This document shows, piece after piece, positions 9,867 through 20,620 of a stretch of DNA of 64,000 bases; positions within the stretch are counted from its first letter, which is position 1; every line of letters begins with the position of its first letter. Under the pieces are notes generated by a model. It ran no database searches and was not told the DNA's origin. It was given only the letters and a program-made list of their open reading frames with translations. Origin of the DNA: Erodium maritimum. Lineage: Eukaryota; Streptophyta; Magnoliopsida; Geraniales; Geraniaceae. The stretch covers positions 18,665,432 to 18,729,431 of the forward strand of contig OY997592.1 in assembly GCA_963921825.1 (NCBI GenBank), written 5' to 3'. The translations under genes were made by a program, and so were the position numbers.

Positions 9867-12241
9867 ACGAACCTCGGGCAAACACAATCACAATCACAAG
9901 CAAAGTTCAACAAACAGCAACAACACAGGTTCAGCACTCCACCGGCACTCATGGCCACCCAAGACACCAATAGTAAAGCACGGACTCAACCACCCCACGG
10001 GCACTCACGGCCTCCCAAGACACACCAACAGTAACTCACGGGCTCAACAACCCCACGGGCACTCACGGCCTCCCAAGACACACCAACAGTAACTCACGGG
10101 CTCAACAACCCCACGGGCACTCACGGCCTCCCAAGACACACCAACAGTAACTCACGGGCTCAACAACCCCACGGGCACTCACGGCCTCCCAAGACACACC
10201 GACAGTAACTCACGGGCTCAACAACCCCACGGGCACTCACGGCCACCCAAGACACACCAACAGTAACTCACGGGCTCTCATGGCCACCCAAGACACAACA
10301 GTAACACGGGCTCTCATGGCCACCCAAGACACAACAGTAACACGGGCTCTCATGGCCACCCAAGACACAATTTACACAAACAACCTCCGGGCATAACCAA
10401 TGCCTCCAACAGTCCTAATATCCACAGTTTCACAATCAACCTCCAGGCATGGTCATATGCCTCCAGTACTTCTAATATCGATAAGTTCACAATCAACCTC
10501 CGGGCATGGTCATATGCCTCCAGTAATCCTAACATCGTTAAGTTCTCTGCTCCTACGACACTACTAAGTGTCACATGCAATTCTAATGTTCGATACGTTC
10601 CTGAATCATACGACACTACCCGGTATCGATTACCTTTCTAGTATTCGATAAACCTACTTAACTCACGACACCCCAGTGTCACATGCATTTCTACTGTTAA
10701 CTTTCCCTAGTCAGGGCCGAGATCCGGCTACTTTTCCCTACCTCGTGCGTGTTCTCCAAATGCTAACCAATAATCCCCGGCGTGATCTCGGTCACTCGCC
10801 TAGCTTTCCTTTCCCTCAGTCTGCAGCACAATCTAAAAGAACACAATTTTAAGGCACTTTTAAACTCGCAGGAATAAACTGAAATTCAATAAACCCGACG
10901 CCCAAAAGTAACCCCGACAATGTCGATCACTCCCAAACTCCCCAATTACTCGACATTGTCGATATTGGACCCGTAAAGGCCCGATTCGCCCGACATGGCG
11001 AATTTGCCCGGGTTTTGGAAATGCCCTTCCGGGGCTCCAAAAATTCCCGTTTTCGTTTCTACGGTCTTAGAATAATTCAAGGGTTCCTAGGCACTCGACG
11101 GAATCGAATTCCGACTTCCGAGTCATTTAATTTGCGTTTCAAGTTTCTAAAACCCGTTAATTACAACTTTTCCAATTTAATTCCAAATTTCGATCCGGTT
11201 GTGGATAAATGATCTGGGGAACGTTCTAAACTACCCGAACATAAAACCCGATCACCCGAGCACGTGGGCCCCACCCGGACACCCTTGGTCGTGGGTGGCT
11301 AGGGTTGGCTTGGGCCCGGCCCACCTTGGTGGTGGCCGGCCCTAGCTCCGGCCAGCCACCCCACATGGTGGCCGGCCACCCACTATGGTGGCCGGAGCTC
11401 CCCCCGAGCTCCAGGTCACCGGAAAACATCCTCCTTCACCTCCAAACGTCTCCAACACTCCCCCAACCTCAACACAATCCTAAACTAATAGTTTCAAACC
11501 AAAACCTAAATTTAGAAAATGACAAATCGAAGATCGGTTTGGTGATTACCGTAGAGGAAGACGAGGAGAGTTTGATTCTTCGAACTTTGAGACGATCCAA
11601 GGGTTAGATGACGTGAATAGTGCCTCCTAACCCTAGATTTCTCCCTTTGCTCTCTTCTTCTCCTTCTCCTTCTCTCTCTAAACTTTTCTCTTCTTTTTTC
11701 TATTTTTTTCTCCTTTTTTTGTTAAGTGGCCGAACCCCCCCCCCCCCCTCCCTTTACTCTCTTCTTCAATTCCCCCCCCCCCTAAACTAACACCACCACT
11801 TGTTTGACAAGTGGCAAGTGGGTCCCACACCTTTTTGGAAGAATATCTAGAAGATATTTTCCAATCAGATTTACGAAATTCGGACATTTCGGGCCCCGAA
11901 CGGGCACTTTTTTCAAGAAATTACGAAACTTGACGGGCTACAAGGAAACGGCTCAACTAAGACCGCTGCGATGACGGCTAAGCTTTTTGGATCCAAAACG
12001 GTCCTCGAATGGACCAAAACGTCGCTCAGTTGACTTTTCCAACGAAAAGTCAACATTTCCCAAATTGATCAGAAAGTTGCCCTGAGTCCCCTGGAACTCA
12101 CTTTGGTCAATATCGGGTCAACTTAAGTCCGGTATGACCCTCGGGGTCAAATTTCGGTTCAATTTGACTGTCTGCTGAATTTTTTAAAATTTTCCTGTTT
12201 TTCGCAGATTTGACTGGCGTTGACCGGGAGTGGTTATTACA
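9867..12241 (-). mobile_element. Inverted partial LTR of a related gypsy family
   Basis: Read on the minus strand from 12241 it starts TGTAATAACCACTCCCGG, like the LTR at 6434, and follows the same order: GTCAAC-rich U3, purine leader, the segment with GGGGCTCCAAAAATTCC-type matches, and the minisatellites. It stops at 9867 at a point equal to about 1770 of the 5' LTR, where the + element's 3' LTR ends. The missing LTR end would lie left of the window if the + element inserted into it (inference). No polypurine tract lies beside 12241, so it was a 5' or solo LTR. Two C runs (11735-11748 and 11772-11782) are unusual. Confidence 0.85.
9985..10285 (-). repeat. 58-bp tandem array in the inverted LTR
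   Basis: About five units contain CACGGGCTCAACAACCCCAC and AAGACACACCAACAGTAACT. This is the complement of the 58-bp array in the + LTR (1425-1690), with the units more uniform here, which indicates separate homogenisation. Confidence 0.8.
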
Positions 12242-12255
12242 TAAATTAACAAAAA

Positions 12256-12476
12256 TTAGCTCTAGCTCAGTGGTGGGGTCCACCTTTAGCACTGTTCAGG
12301 TCTTAGTTTCGAGTCTCCATAGGTAAGTTCGTTTTTTTTTTCAAATAATGTTGCAGAAACAGAACTTAAAATTGTTCTTTAACATATTGATCAACAAATA
12401 AAGTCGGCCCAGTGGTTAAGGCGTTACTGAAGCCCAGACTCTCCTGGGTTCGAATCCCAATGGGTAATTTTTTTTT
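12256..12476 (+). repeat. Two tandem tRNA-like units (SINE-like)
   Basis: Unit 1 has a box A-like TAGCTCAGTGG at 12263-12273, a weak box B around 12305-12317 and a T run at 12332-12341. Unit 2 (from about 12404) has GGCCCAGTGG and a perfect box B GGTTCGAATCC at 12447-12457, then a T run at 12468-12476. The spacing suits an internal pol III promoter. A paired acceptor stem is not evident, so these look like tRNA-derived SINE heads or tRNA relics, not working tRNAs. No TSD was found. Confidence 0.5.
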
Positions 12477-12799
12477 AAATAAAAAATACCTAGAACCAGA
12501 CCCGGTACCCGACCCAGACCCGAGTCCATAACCCGGTCAACGACCCGAAAACGGGCCAGCTTCATCTTCAACCTCTGACCGGGTCAAAAACGACCCGGTT
12601 CAGACCCAGTTTCAGACCCAACTCGGACCCGATCGGATCTCCCTAAAAAAGGCATCAAAAAAATTGTTTAAGCCCGGAATTCATGGAAATCGAGTTTCCC
12701 TATGATTTCCATAATCAAAACACAAGAATCATGCAAAATAAACAAAACCCAACAATTGCATAAACTTGAAAAAACGAAAACAAGACAGAGGATTAACAT
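12477..12799. other. GACCCG-rich stretch and unassigned sequence
   Basis: Between 12490 and 12650 the words GACCCG, CCCAGACCC and ACCCGGTC recur about ten times. A similar cluster is at 18080-18140 in the solo LTR. The rest, up to the copia primer site, would be internal sequence of the minus-strand copia element, but no gag-like frame is visible. Confidence 0.4.
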
Positions 12800-12811
12800 G
12801 CTCTGATACCA
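12800..12811 (-). other. Copia primer-binding site, tRNA-Met type
   Basis: On the minus strand this reads TGGTATCAGAGC, two bases after the end of the LTR at 12814. It shows that a copia element pointed left, with its internal region left of 12800. Confidence 0.75.
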
Positions 12812-12813
12812 AC

Positions 12814-13176
12814 TGTAAGAACTTAACATGTGATCATACAAACACGGTATAATCACGTAAAAGCGGAATTATGATCACTTACCTCCAGTCATTGCTTTCC
12901 TTGGAGAAGAAGCTTTGAAGAACAAAAGTCTTTGATCTTCCAAGTCCTCCCACTCTTTTATTTCTCTCTCAAAGATGGTGTATGAGTAACATAATGAGAA
13001 GTCTGAGTATATGTAGACTTGGGGACCAAAGATATATATATGATGTCTCATTTTCTAACTTCTCCATCAAAAGTTACAAATGCAAAAGGCACCAATATAA
13101 TTGCACATATTGGCAATTGGACCAACCAAATATTGATCATAACCTTATGATATCAATTTAGAGAATTAATCCAACA
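12814..13176 (-). repeat. Copia 5' LTR (363 bp), minus strand
   Basis: Minus-strand ends are TGTTGGATTAATTC and AAGTTCTTACA, a TG...CA pair, followed by the primer site. The length and TGTTGGAT start are typical of short plant copia LTRs. No second LTR is seen to the left, so the element is truncated or broken by the inverted gypsy LTR and tRNA-like units. Confidence 0.7.
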
Positions 13177-13199
13177 TGATACTTGTTTTCTCGTCATCA

Positions 13200-13620
13200 A
13201 TTACAAATGAGTTAAAGACATTCGATTAGATCTTCAGGATCCAGGTTATCAATAAAGTTTGTCTCTACCATTTTCATTATTTTCCTTCAATCAAATATTT
13301 GATCATACTTTAGCTACGCAACCAACTCCATTTGCAATATAGCTTCCATCGTGTTCATGAGTTTTCATTTGATGTACTATATTCTTTTTTGGGCCATTCA
13401 TACGTATTCCAATTCTTGTGGTACACCTTATTATTTTTCCACGGAATTGAAAATTATTCGGCTCATAACTATGACTACGAACGCGACCACGTCCGGGGCA
13501 TCGGTCTTGCTTGGGTCTGGATCTACCCATATCCTATCACATTCACTTCAGGGAATGGAGTGTTGCCAACATGGCGAGCTTGATGGTTTTCAACAATAAT
13601 TCATTACTTAATAAATCTGA
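13200..13620 (-). pseudogene. Copia gag C-terminal remnant
   Basis: The minus frame 13303-13530 contains GRGRVRSHSYEPNNFQFRGK, like the Arg/Gly-rich tail of copia Gag. Upstream residues include ARHVGNTPFPEV. Downstream, a broken frame gives NLDPEDLIECL-like residues, as after the zinc knuckle in this family. The CCHC knuckle and the N-terminal Gag body are absent. It fits the internal region of the copia element whose 5' LTR is at 16923-17199, now split by later insertions. Confidence 0.6.
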
Positions 13621-13681
13621 TTCTTTTCGTATTCTCGAAAATGCTACTTCAAAAGCATACTAGATGGAAGAAATGTAAATG

Positions 13682-13984
13682 AAAACATTTTGCATCGATT
13701 ATAATATGATGATGTGTGGAAATAGTTTTTTTTCGATTTATCCTGTAAGGATACCAATTTAGAACTTCAAGTCTATGTTAGCTTCCGCTCACATTTTTTT
13801 TCCAGTAATTGTATGTATCTTGTTTACTTGAATGATAACATTTTTCATTGATTCTAATATGATGATGCGTGAAAATAGTTTCTTTGATTTATCCTACATG
13901 AATCATCAATTTAGAACTTCAGGTCTTTATGTAAGCTTCAAGTCATTTTCCCCCAATAATTGCATGCATCTTGTTTACTTGAAA
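13682..13984. repeat. Tandem duplication of about 150 bp
   Basis: Two diverged copies (about 13682-13834 and 13836-13984) share AATATGATGATG, TTTATCCT, ATTTAGAACTTCA and TATCTTGTTTACTTGAA-like words in the same order. They lie in the copia leader region left of the LINE insertion. Confidence 0.7.
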
Positions 13985-14121
13985 CGATGGGTCCAATAAA
14001 TTTGTTTCTTGACAATTATAGAACTTCATGTTCACAATATCATGACTTGTGTAAACTTCGGGTTATACATATTCAATATACATAATGTCCACACAAATAT
14101 GAATAAATATATATTATGATT

Positions 14122-15914
14122 GAATTTAAAACACATAACGTGTTTGAGAATGACTCGTAGAGCAAAACGCTCTCAGTTTGGCCGGAGTCCCAACTCCGGC
14201 AAACTTGATGACTTTGTAGCTTTCTGTTCAGCCTTGGTGTCCCTGTACAAGGAGTTCCGGTCCTGTGTGGTCCCGGAGAAGAAGCGATCCAAGGCTGACC
14301 CGGGAGATGGTGAGCAGCCGGCATTGCATCGTTGGGGATCACAGACTCGGTCCCGACCGGTTTCTGCAGCAAAGATGGGGAGACAGGTCCAGAATTCAGA
14401 TGAGGCTGTCCCAGATCCGATTTCGAATGTTGGATCAAAGGGAAAGGAGTCAGCCGGAGTTGGCACGGGTGGAGCAGTGGTTCGTCGTCGCCGTCGTCCG
14501 GTTCAATTCGAAGTGAGTGAAACGGAGCTCTATGTTATAAACTTGCCGTATCCATCGTCGGAAGTTTGGTTTCGGGATTTGTTTGTAGAGTTCGGTGATA
14601 TAGCTTCAATTTCCCTACTGAGAAGAGCGAATCGGACATGAAGGTTTTTTGGGTTCGTCTGTTATACGACGTCCATGGCTGCTTCCAAGGCGCTTGAGTC
14701 ACTGCACGGGACACAGGTGAGAGGCCATATCTTGTTCGTGGCGTTTTCCAGGCGAAGATTGGCTTCACCGGCGACTGTTTCAGTCGGAAACGCAAAAAAC
14801 AGAGCACCTGCTCTGTTTTGCGTGACGACCTGGATTCAACCTCCGGCGATCTCGCTCGCTCAGACGGAGATGGAATGGAGCGTCCTATAGGGGTGGTCAA
14901 GCCCCAACTGATCATAACTCCTCCGGCGACTGTCTCGGCGACGAATGCCCCGGAGTCTGGCGTGCTTCCGAGTCCGTCTCCGTCTCCCGTCTTCGTTGGT
15001 AATCCCTTGATTCCAGGGATTGCGTTATCTGATCACGGAGTTTTGGATTTGTTTCAATATTTAGGAAACTCTGATCCTGCTTTGATCACGCCGAGGAAGA
15101 AGGACGCGATCTCGTTGAATCCGTTGAATCCGAGCGTTGTTGGGCATGTTATTGGGTCTGTGGCTGAATTGGGACAAGGATCTTTTATTGTTGGGCTTGG
15201 GCTCAACCAGGTTGCTTTGAATCTGGTTGGGTCGGATGGACTATCTGGACTAGCTTCAGGTAAGGCCCAATTGATGGCCCAAGAGGATCAGATCTTGGTT
15301 TCCATTTTTAAGCAAATGGAGAAGGACTTGGACCCATCATTTTTGGGTTCATTTGTAGGCTCTTGAGTTAATCAGTTGCGGGACGTTGATGGCTTACAAG
15401 GAAGTCCATGGAAGGAAGCTTTGCATAAACCGATCTCAAGGGCTGAGCCAAAACGACGAGGGCGTCCTAAGAAGGGTCAGGCGAAGGTGATCGCACAACC
15501 AGTGGTAGTGTATCAGACCAGAGCCAGGGCTTCTGCTGATAAAGGGGATAATTCGGGACGTTTTTTGGTGGATGTAGCCAAAAAGGATAGCTCGGGTAAC
15601 TGGAGCTACACCTCGAAAGTTGACAGAAAGGCTGTTGATCTGTGTTCTTTATCCGATAGGAAGGACATGGAGTCGATGGACCCTACTTCTGACCAAGCCC
15701 TATCCCCTGTTCCGGTTTCTAACCGGTTTTCTTGTTTGCACCCGATTAGGAAATAGGCAAGGTATTTACGTCTTGTTTTATTTTGGGTTTGTTTCTGCTC
15801 TTAGTAGTTGTATTGGTTGGAGGAAAAGGTCCGTTTTGGATCTTTTCATGCTTTGTTCTATTATTTTATAGAACATTTGCTTAATAAAATTCTTTAGCTT
15901 ATTAAAAAAAAGTT
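14122..15914 (+). mobile_element. ORF1-only LINE-derived retroposon with 12-bp TSD
   Basis: The direct repeat TATATTATGATT flanks it exactly (14110-14121 and 15915-15926). The right end is an A-rich tail (AAAAAAAAG) after ATAAAATTCTTTAGC. It encodes an RRM-type ORF1 but no endonuclease or RT. It sits inside a minus-strand copia relic, so it is younger than that element. Confidence 0.85.
14150..15756 (+). pseudogene. LINE ORF1-like protein with RRM and AT-hook, disrupted
   Basis: The first ATG is at 14150. After a basic N-terminus an RNA-recognition motif runs from about 14525 to 14755: the RNP2-like LYVINLP, the segment VWFRDLFVEFGDIASISLL, an RNP1-like FFGFV and the helix-strand AASKALESLHGTQVRGHILFVAF. 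An in-frame TGA (14639-14641) cuts it just before RNP1. A frameshift falls between about 14800 and 14880, and a second stop is at 15364-15366. Beyond it is the AT-hook-like RRGRPKKGQ (about 15455) and a C-terminal SNRFSCL, as in BNR-type plant LINE ORF1 proteins (family knowledge). The protein would bind retroposon RNA. A retrocopy of a host RRM gene is the alternative; the AT-hook and C-terminus favour LINE ORF1. Confidence 0.72.
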
Positions 15915-15926
15915 TATATTATGATT

Positions 15927-16904
15927 TACACAATGAACGAACTCGTGGGGTGTATAAATATATAAATTAGATATGTATATGACCACACACTGAGAAAGCT
16001 CGTGGGGTATTCGTAGTAAATAAAAATAACTATATATAAAATTTTAGGCTTCAAGCCATGGACATAGGTTACAAACTTCAGGCTTGTGGTTTGTCATTTA
16101 GTCATCAAAGTAAGTTTCAAGTTTATACTTTGAACCCAAACTTCGGGTTTTGTCACCATTAGGTACATGCGAACTTCGGGTCACACTAATTTTAGTAAGT
16201 CATAAGACTCACGATCTTTAATCAAAACTTCAGGTTTCGTAAACATTTTTTCATTCATATTTGAACTTCGGGTTCAAAATGATTCGACATTGCAATACTA
16301 TAAAATGAATATGATCAACTAAGTAAAATTTTAAGTAAAGAATGTGCCATAAATATCATGAACCATCAAGTGTAATACTCTTATTCATATATGGGAGAGA
16401 ATTTACAACCATTGTTGTACCATGTATTTGGAACTTCTGGTCCAACATACATCAAGTCGACTATACTATGTATTTAGAATTTTTGATCCAACATACCATC
16501 ATATTTGTAAAATTCAGGCTACCAATGTACGACCTCATAAATTTATTCACAAGATGATCATGCGACGAGAGAACACATGAAGTAGCTAAATTACCCATGT
16601 AACCGTATATAATTTTTTTTTCAAGCTTCATGCCTTTAAGCCAAGTTGCATGTTATAAGAAAAACGGTTCGCATCTTGGAACTTCAGGTCCAAATGATTC
16701 AATTTCAACAAATCTCATATTCGAGTATCAAATAAAAAAACACAAGTATAATAAACATCAAATATCTGATGTGAAAGATTTAATGTATATTGGCAATCAC
16801 ATAGCATACTCATCGGAAGTCGTAAATGAATTTATATAAATAAGCATGAATCAAATTCAAATAAATTGACTATAATATAAAACTTTGATACATGCCCAGT
16901 AGAA
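15927..16904 (-). other. Copia leader sequence with recurring GAACTTC words
   Basis: This AT-rich stretch has about ten copies of GAACTTCGGGTT-like words (near 16131-16150, 16168, 16225, 16264, 16432, 16678); the same word occurs left of the LINE insertion (13763, 13914, 14055). I see no coding frame. Its place next to a copia primer site suggests the untranslated leader of that element, split by the retroposon. Confidence 0.5.
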
Positions 16905-16922
16905 CAAATCGTGCTAATAACG
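16905..16922 (-). other. Probable copia primer-binding region
   Basis: On the minus strand CGTTATTAGCACGATTT directly follows the LTR end. A closely similar sequence follows the LTR of many plant copia elements; I do not assign the tRNA. Confidence 0.5.
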
Positions 16923-17199
16923 TGTTGTGAAAGTAAGAACAATACGTGTGAATAGAAGAACAATATCAAAGAGAACAAGAGAACATGGAGAGAGTAGAAT
17001 AGATTATTTCATTGATATGCTTTCATCCTTTACAATAGCCTTTTTATTAAGAGGCTCATAACATGTACATGAAAGGTCATAACCTTAATGTCATATTAAC
17101 ATATACACATTAACCTACACATAAAGAAGGGAAATGGAAAGCCACAAGTCTTGCAACGTAAGTCTAAAAGTCTCCAAGAAATGAATTAGTCATCCAACA
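16923..17199 (-). repeat. Copia 5' LTR (277 bp), minus strand
   Basis: Minus-strand ends are TGTTGGATGACTAATTC and CTTTCACAACA. Within it lie ATGTTATGAGCCTCTTAATA and a pyrimidine-rich end (CTCTCCATGTTCTCTTG). The flanks do not form a 5-bp repeat, so it is not a solo LTR; the internal region lies to the left (16922 down to about 13200). Confidence 0.75.
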
Positions 17200-18049
17200 C
17201 ATTATTTTCACATATCTTTCCTTTTTTTTCTTTTGAAGGATAGAGACATGTCACTAAAACGTGATATTGAGTATCGGATACATAATTTGGGAATGACGGC
17301 TAAGATCTAAAATATAGTTTCGGTTCTTATTATAGACAGTTGTGTTAGCATTTAGGGTTACAGTAATTTGATCTTATTTGTATTGTAAATGAGAAAAGAA
17401 TCAAGTAAATATAAAACCAAATTGTCTGCAGAACACGTTGGTCCCTGTTTAAGAACTTGTAACTGTCGAAGTATAGAGCTCTAATAGTATAAGTCGGTTG
17501 TCTTGAGTCGCGGGGCCACCTGGATGTACCGCTATGTGGTAGAACATGGTTTAGGTGGGTAGAAATAGAGACGGGTCATGCTTTATGAGGTTATGCCTCG
17601 CATGTGCTACTAGCCGAATCAGAGTGTATTTAAGCCCTTATGTTGCCACTCCAAATCAGATCTGGCAGTCGCAATTAATAGGAGAACAAATAACCCGATA
17701 AAAGACCAATAGTTGTCGTACAAACTCGACTCTATCGGCCCTAAATCAGGAGGCGTTGTGGATAAACTCCTTAAAGAATGAAGATATTAAAGGGATAGAG
17801 AAAAAAAGACTATACAGGTAGAGGTAGGCCCATCGTTGCTGTCGCTAGAATTTATGGGATGTTTTCTTGCATGAGCCTTTTTTTTTATAGAGAACTAGGG
17901 ATTAAATTTCTAGGTAAAAATTATCATATATTTCTGATAAATAATCAGTTATCACTTTTTTATTCTCCTGCAAACCGTTCTTCGTTAATTAATCAAATAT
18001 GCAATAGATAACACATAAAAATAGTGTATTGCTTTTTTTTTATCGAGAC
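17200..18049. other. Intergenic stretch, nothing recognised
   Basis: Unique-looking AT-rich sequence with no long frame. Near its right end AAATATGCAATAGATAA (17995-18011) recurs exactly at 23385-23401. A T run (18032-18041) just before the solo LTR resembles the reversed tail of a retroposon. Confidence 0.5.
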
Positions 18050-18220
18050 TGTAAAACCCGCTTCAAAAAAAAAACGTTTTAGGGTCGGATCGGGTCGGGT
18101 CAGACCCGATCAATAACCAAACCAGGTCAGGTCTGACCCAGTTGAATTGGCACTTGGGCTGAGAAGCCCAAACCTCTGCCAATGGCCCATTTACTGTCTG
18201 AGGCCCATTCCAGGCCAGGG

Positions 18221-18258
18221 TATATAAACACAAAATTAGGGTTCTAACCCTAATTTTG
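18221..18258 (+). promoter_or_regulatory. TATA box followed by a 13-bp inverted repeat in the solo LTR
   Basis: TATATAAACA (18221-18230) is followed at once by a perfect inverted repeat, CAAAATTAGGGTT (18231-18243), loop CT, and its complement (18246-18258). The arms contain the telo-box word AAACCCTAA-like TTAGGGTT. Transcription should start in or near the palindrome, so the RNA may begin with a hairpin (inference). Confidence 0.6.
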
Positions 18259-18992
18259 TGCCTCCTTTTCTCTCTGCTCACCCGACCCTCTCCCTTCTCT
18301 CTCTCACCCACGCCTCCTTCCCCCCCTCATCTCTCTCTCGCAACTCCGGTCGCCGGCGTCCCGAGTCCGGCCACATCTCCCTCTCACCCTCGTCCCCACG
18401 CCGCCCCCGTCTCCCTTCCTTCTCCGGCCGGCCACGCCTTCGCCCCGTCTTCTCCAGCTCACGTCGCCGCCGCCGCCGTTGGCCGAGTCTCCGTCCAGCC
18501 ATCTCGGACCAGACCCGCCGTCGCCGGCCGTTCCCCGCCGTCCCCGAGCTCCCTCGCCTTCTCTCCTCCCACGGCCGACGCCACAGAGACACCACCGAGC
18601 CGCCGTCATCTCCTCTCGTCCGGACCACGCAGACCACCACCGTCCCTCCCGATTCCGGCCGTCCCGAGCCCGAGCTCGGCCACCACCGTCCCTCTCGATT
18701 CCGGCCGTCCCGAGCCCGAGCTCGGCCGTCTCCGACCACGGTCTCCCTCTCAGAACGGAGCCGAGCCTTCGAACCCCATCTCGCCGCCGACGTCCACCTT
18801 CCTCGCCTCCGTCCAGATCTGAGGGGAACCCCTCAGCCGCGCCCCGTCGCGCCCAAAACCACCACCACCGGCGTTCCCTCCGCCGTGCTCCACCACCTCA
18901 TCTTCCACGGTGAGGTTCTCACCACGAGGTTTGGTCGCCGGCGGCGTCTCCGTCGGTGGCCGGCCGGTTTCGAACCCGAGCCCCTCGTTTAA
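18256..18992 (+). other. C-rich leader of the solo LTR with overlapping low-complexity frames
   Basis: This 0.74-kb GC-rich block (runs of CTC, CCG and CGCC) keeps three forward frames and two reverse frames open for 100-244 codons. Products would be mostly Pro, Ser and Arg. Several frames being open at once points to base composition and not to selection on a protein. An exact 54-bp segment (GAGCCCGAGCTCGGCC-type) is repeated near 18655-18725. Confidence 0.6.
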
Positions 18993-19984
18993 TGTTTCCC
19001 GTGTTGTTAAATTCGAGCCAATGTGGATCTGTTGAGAAAATCCATATCTGTTAAACCTGTTAATGAAATCGTTTGATTTTTGGTTAAACTGTAAGTGAAA
19101 TCGATTAATATTTGATTAAACCTGCTTATGAAATCGATAAATATTTGGAACGGTTTTTGAATTAAAAAGGAAAATATGTTAAATTAAAATCAGTTTTTGG
19201 ATCTGGACAAATTCGTTGAAGCATAAAACTAACGAGAAATTATAGATTAAAAGGGAAAAGTAATTAAAAACGACTTAGATCCGTTAAATGAGAAAACGAA
19301 GTTGTTTTAAACGGAAAGAAAATCAAAGTTTAATTAAAAAGGAAGTCGGTTTCGAGTTCTTAAGAAAATGTTAAGACTAGATCTGGTTAAATCAAACGGG
19401 TTATTAAAACGGAAGTCGGTTAAGATTAAACTTGAGTTAAGTTTGGTTTTAACTGGGTTTTGGATCAACTCGAGTTCGGTGCACGGGCGCTCGAACTCGA
19501 TCCGTTGTAATCCCGCTTTTATCCCGCTCGAGTGTGAAAGACAACTGTCGGATTTAAACAGGACTAATCGTACCCTTTAAACTAACCTGGAAACCGCCTC
19601 TAATTATAGCTTTCGTGTTATCTTTAGCATCCGGTTTCGATCGAAGTGAAGCTCGGAGGTAGCGAGCCAGAGCGTCAGCAGCTAGGAAGCGTAGCGGTTG
19701 CTCTTCAGTTGAGGTAGGGAAAAGTAGCCGGATCTCGGCCCTGACTAGGGAAAGTTAACAGTAGAATTGCATGTGACATCGGGGTGTCGTGGGTTGAGTA
19801 GGTTATCGAATATTAGAAATGCATGATACGGGAACGTAGCGAATATGAGAAAAGCATGTGACACTTAGTAGTGTCGTAGGAGCAGAGAACTTAGCGTTTT
19901 TAGAATTACTGGAGGCATATGACCATGCCCGGAGGTTGTTTGTGAAACTGTTGATATTAGGACTGTTGGAGGCATTGGTTATGC

Positions 19985-20620
19985 CGGAGGTTGTTTGTGT
20001 ACTATTGTTGATGTCTTGGGTGGCCTTGAGAGCCCGTGTATTATTGTTGATGTCTTGGGTGGCCATGAGAGCCCGTGTATCACTGTTGTGTCTTGGGTGG
20101 CCATGAGAGCCCGTGTACTAAGGTTGGTGTCTTTGGCTGGCCTGACCGAGTTAGAGTCTCGGGGGGTTGCGAGCATTCTCTGGCTGGCTTACGAGTTAGA
20201 GTCTCGGTAAGTTGCGAGCGTGTATTATTGTTGAGTTTTGGGTGGCCATGAGTGCCCGTGGGGTTGTTGAACCCGTGTCTTTACCTTTGGTGTTTTGGGT
20301 GGCCATGAGTGCCCGTGGGGTTGTTGAACCCGTGTCTTTACCTTTGGTTTTTGGGTGGCCATGAGTGCCCGTGGGGTTGTGAACCCGTGTCTTTATTGTC
20401 GGTGTGTCTTGGGAGGCCGTGAGTGCCCGTGGGGTTGTTGAACCCGTGTCTCTACTGTTGGTGTACCTTGGGAGGCCGTGAGTGCCTGTGGGGCTGTTGA
20501 GTCCGTGTTTTACTGTTGGTGTCTTGGGAGGCCGTGAGTGCCTGTGGGGCTGTTGAGTCCGAGTTTTACTGTTGGTGTCTTGGTGGCCATGAGTGCCTGT
20601 GAGTGTTGAACCTGTGTTGT
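19985..20620 (+). repeat. Minisatellite region of the solo LTR
   Basis: Units of about 40 bp with GGGTGGCCATGAGAGCCCGT pass into units of about 58 bp with GTGCCCGTGGGGTTGTTGAA. They match the arrays at 1050-1700, but with different unit counts and variants. Confidence 0.8.

Noticed and set aside
12404-12470. Functional tRNA gene
   Set aside because: Boxes A and B are good, but I could not pair an acceptor stem; it is better called SINE-like.
18256-18992. Pro/Ser/Arg-rich protein of 188-244 residues
   Set aside because: Several overlapping frames on both strands are equally open, the content is low complexity, and it lies inside a solo LTR.
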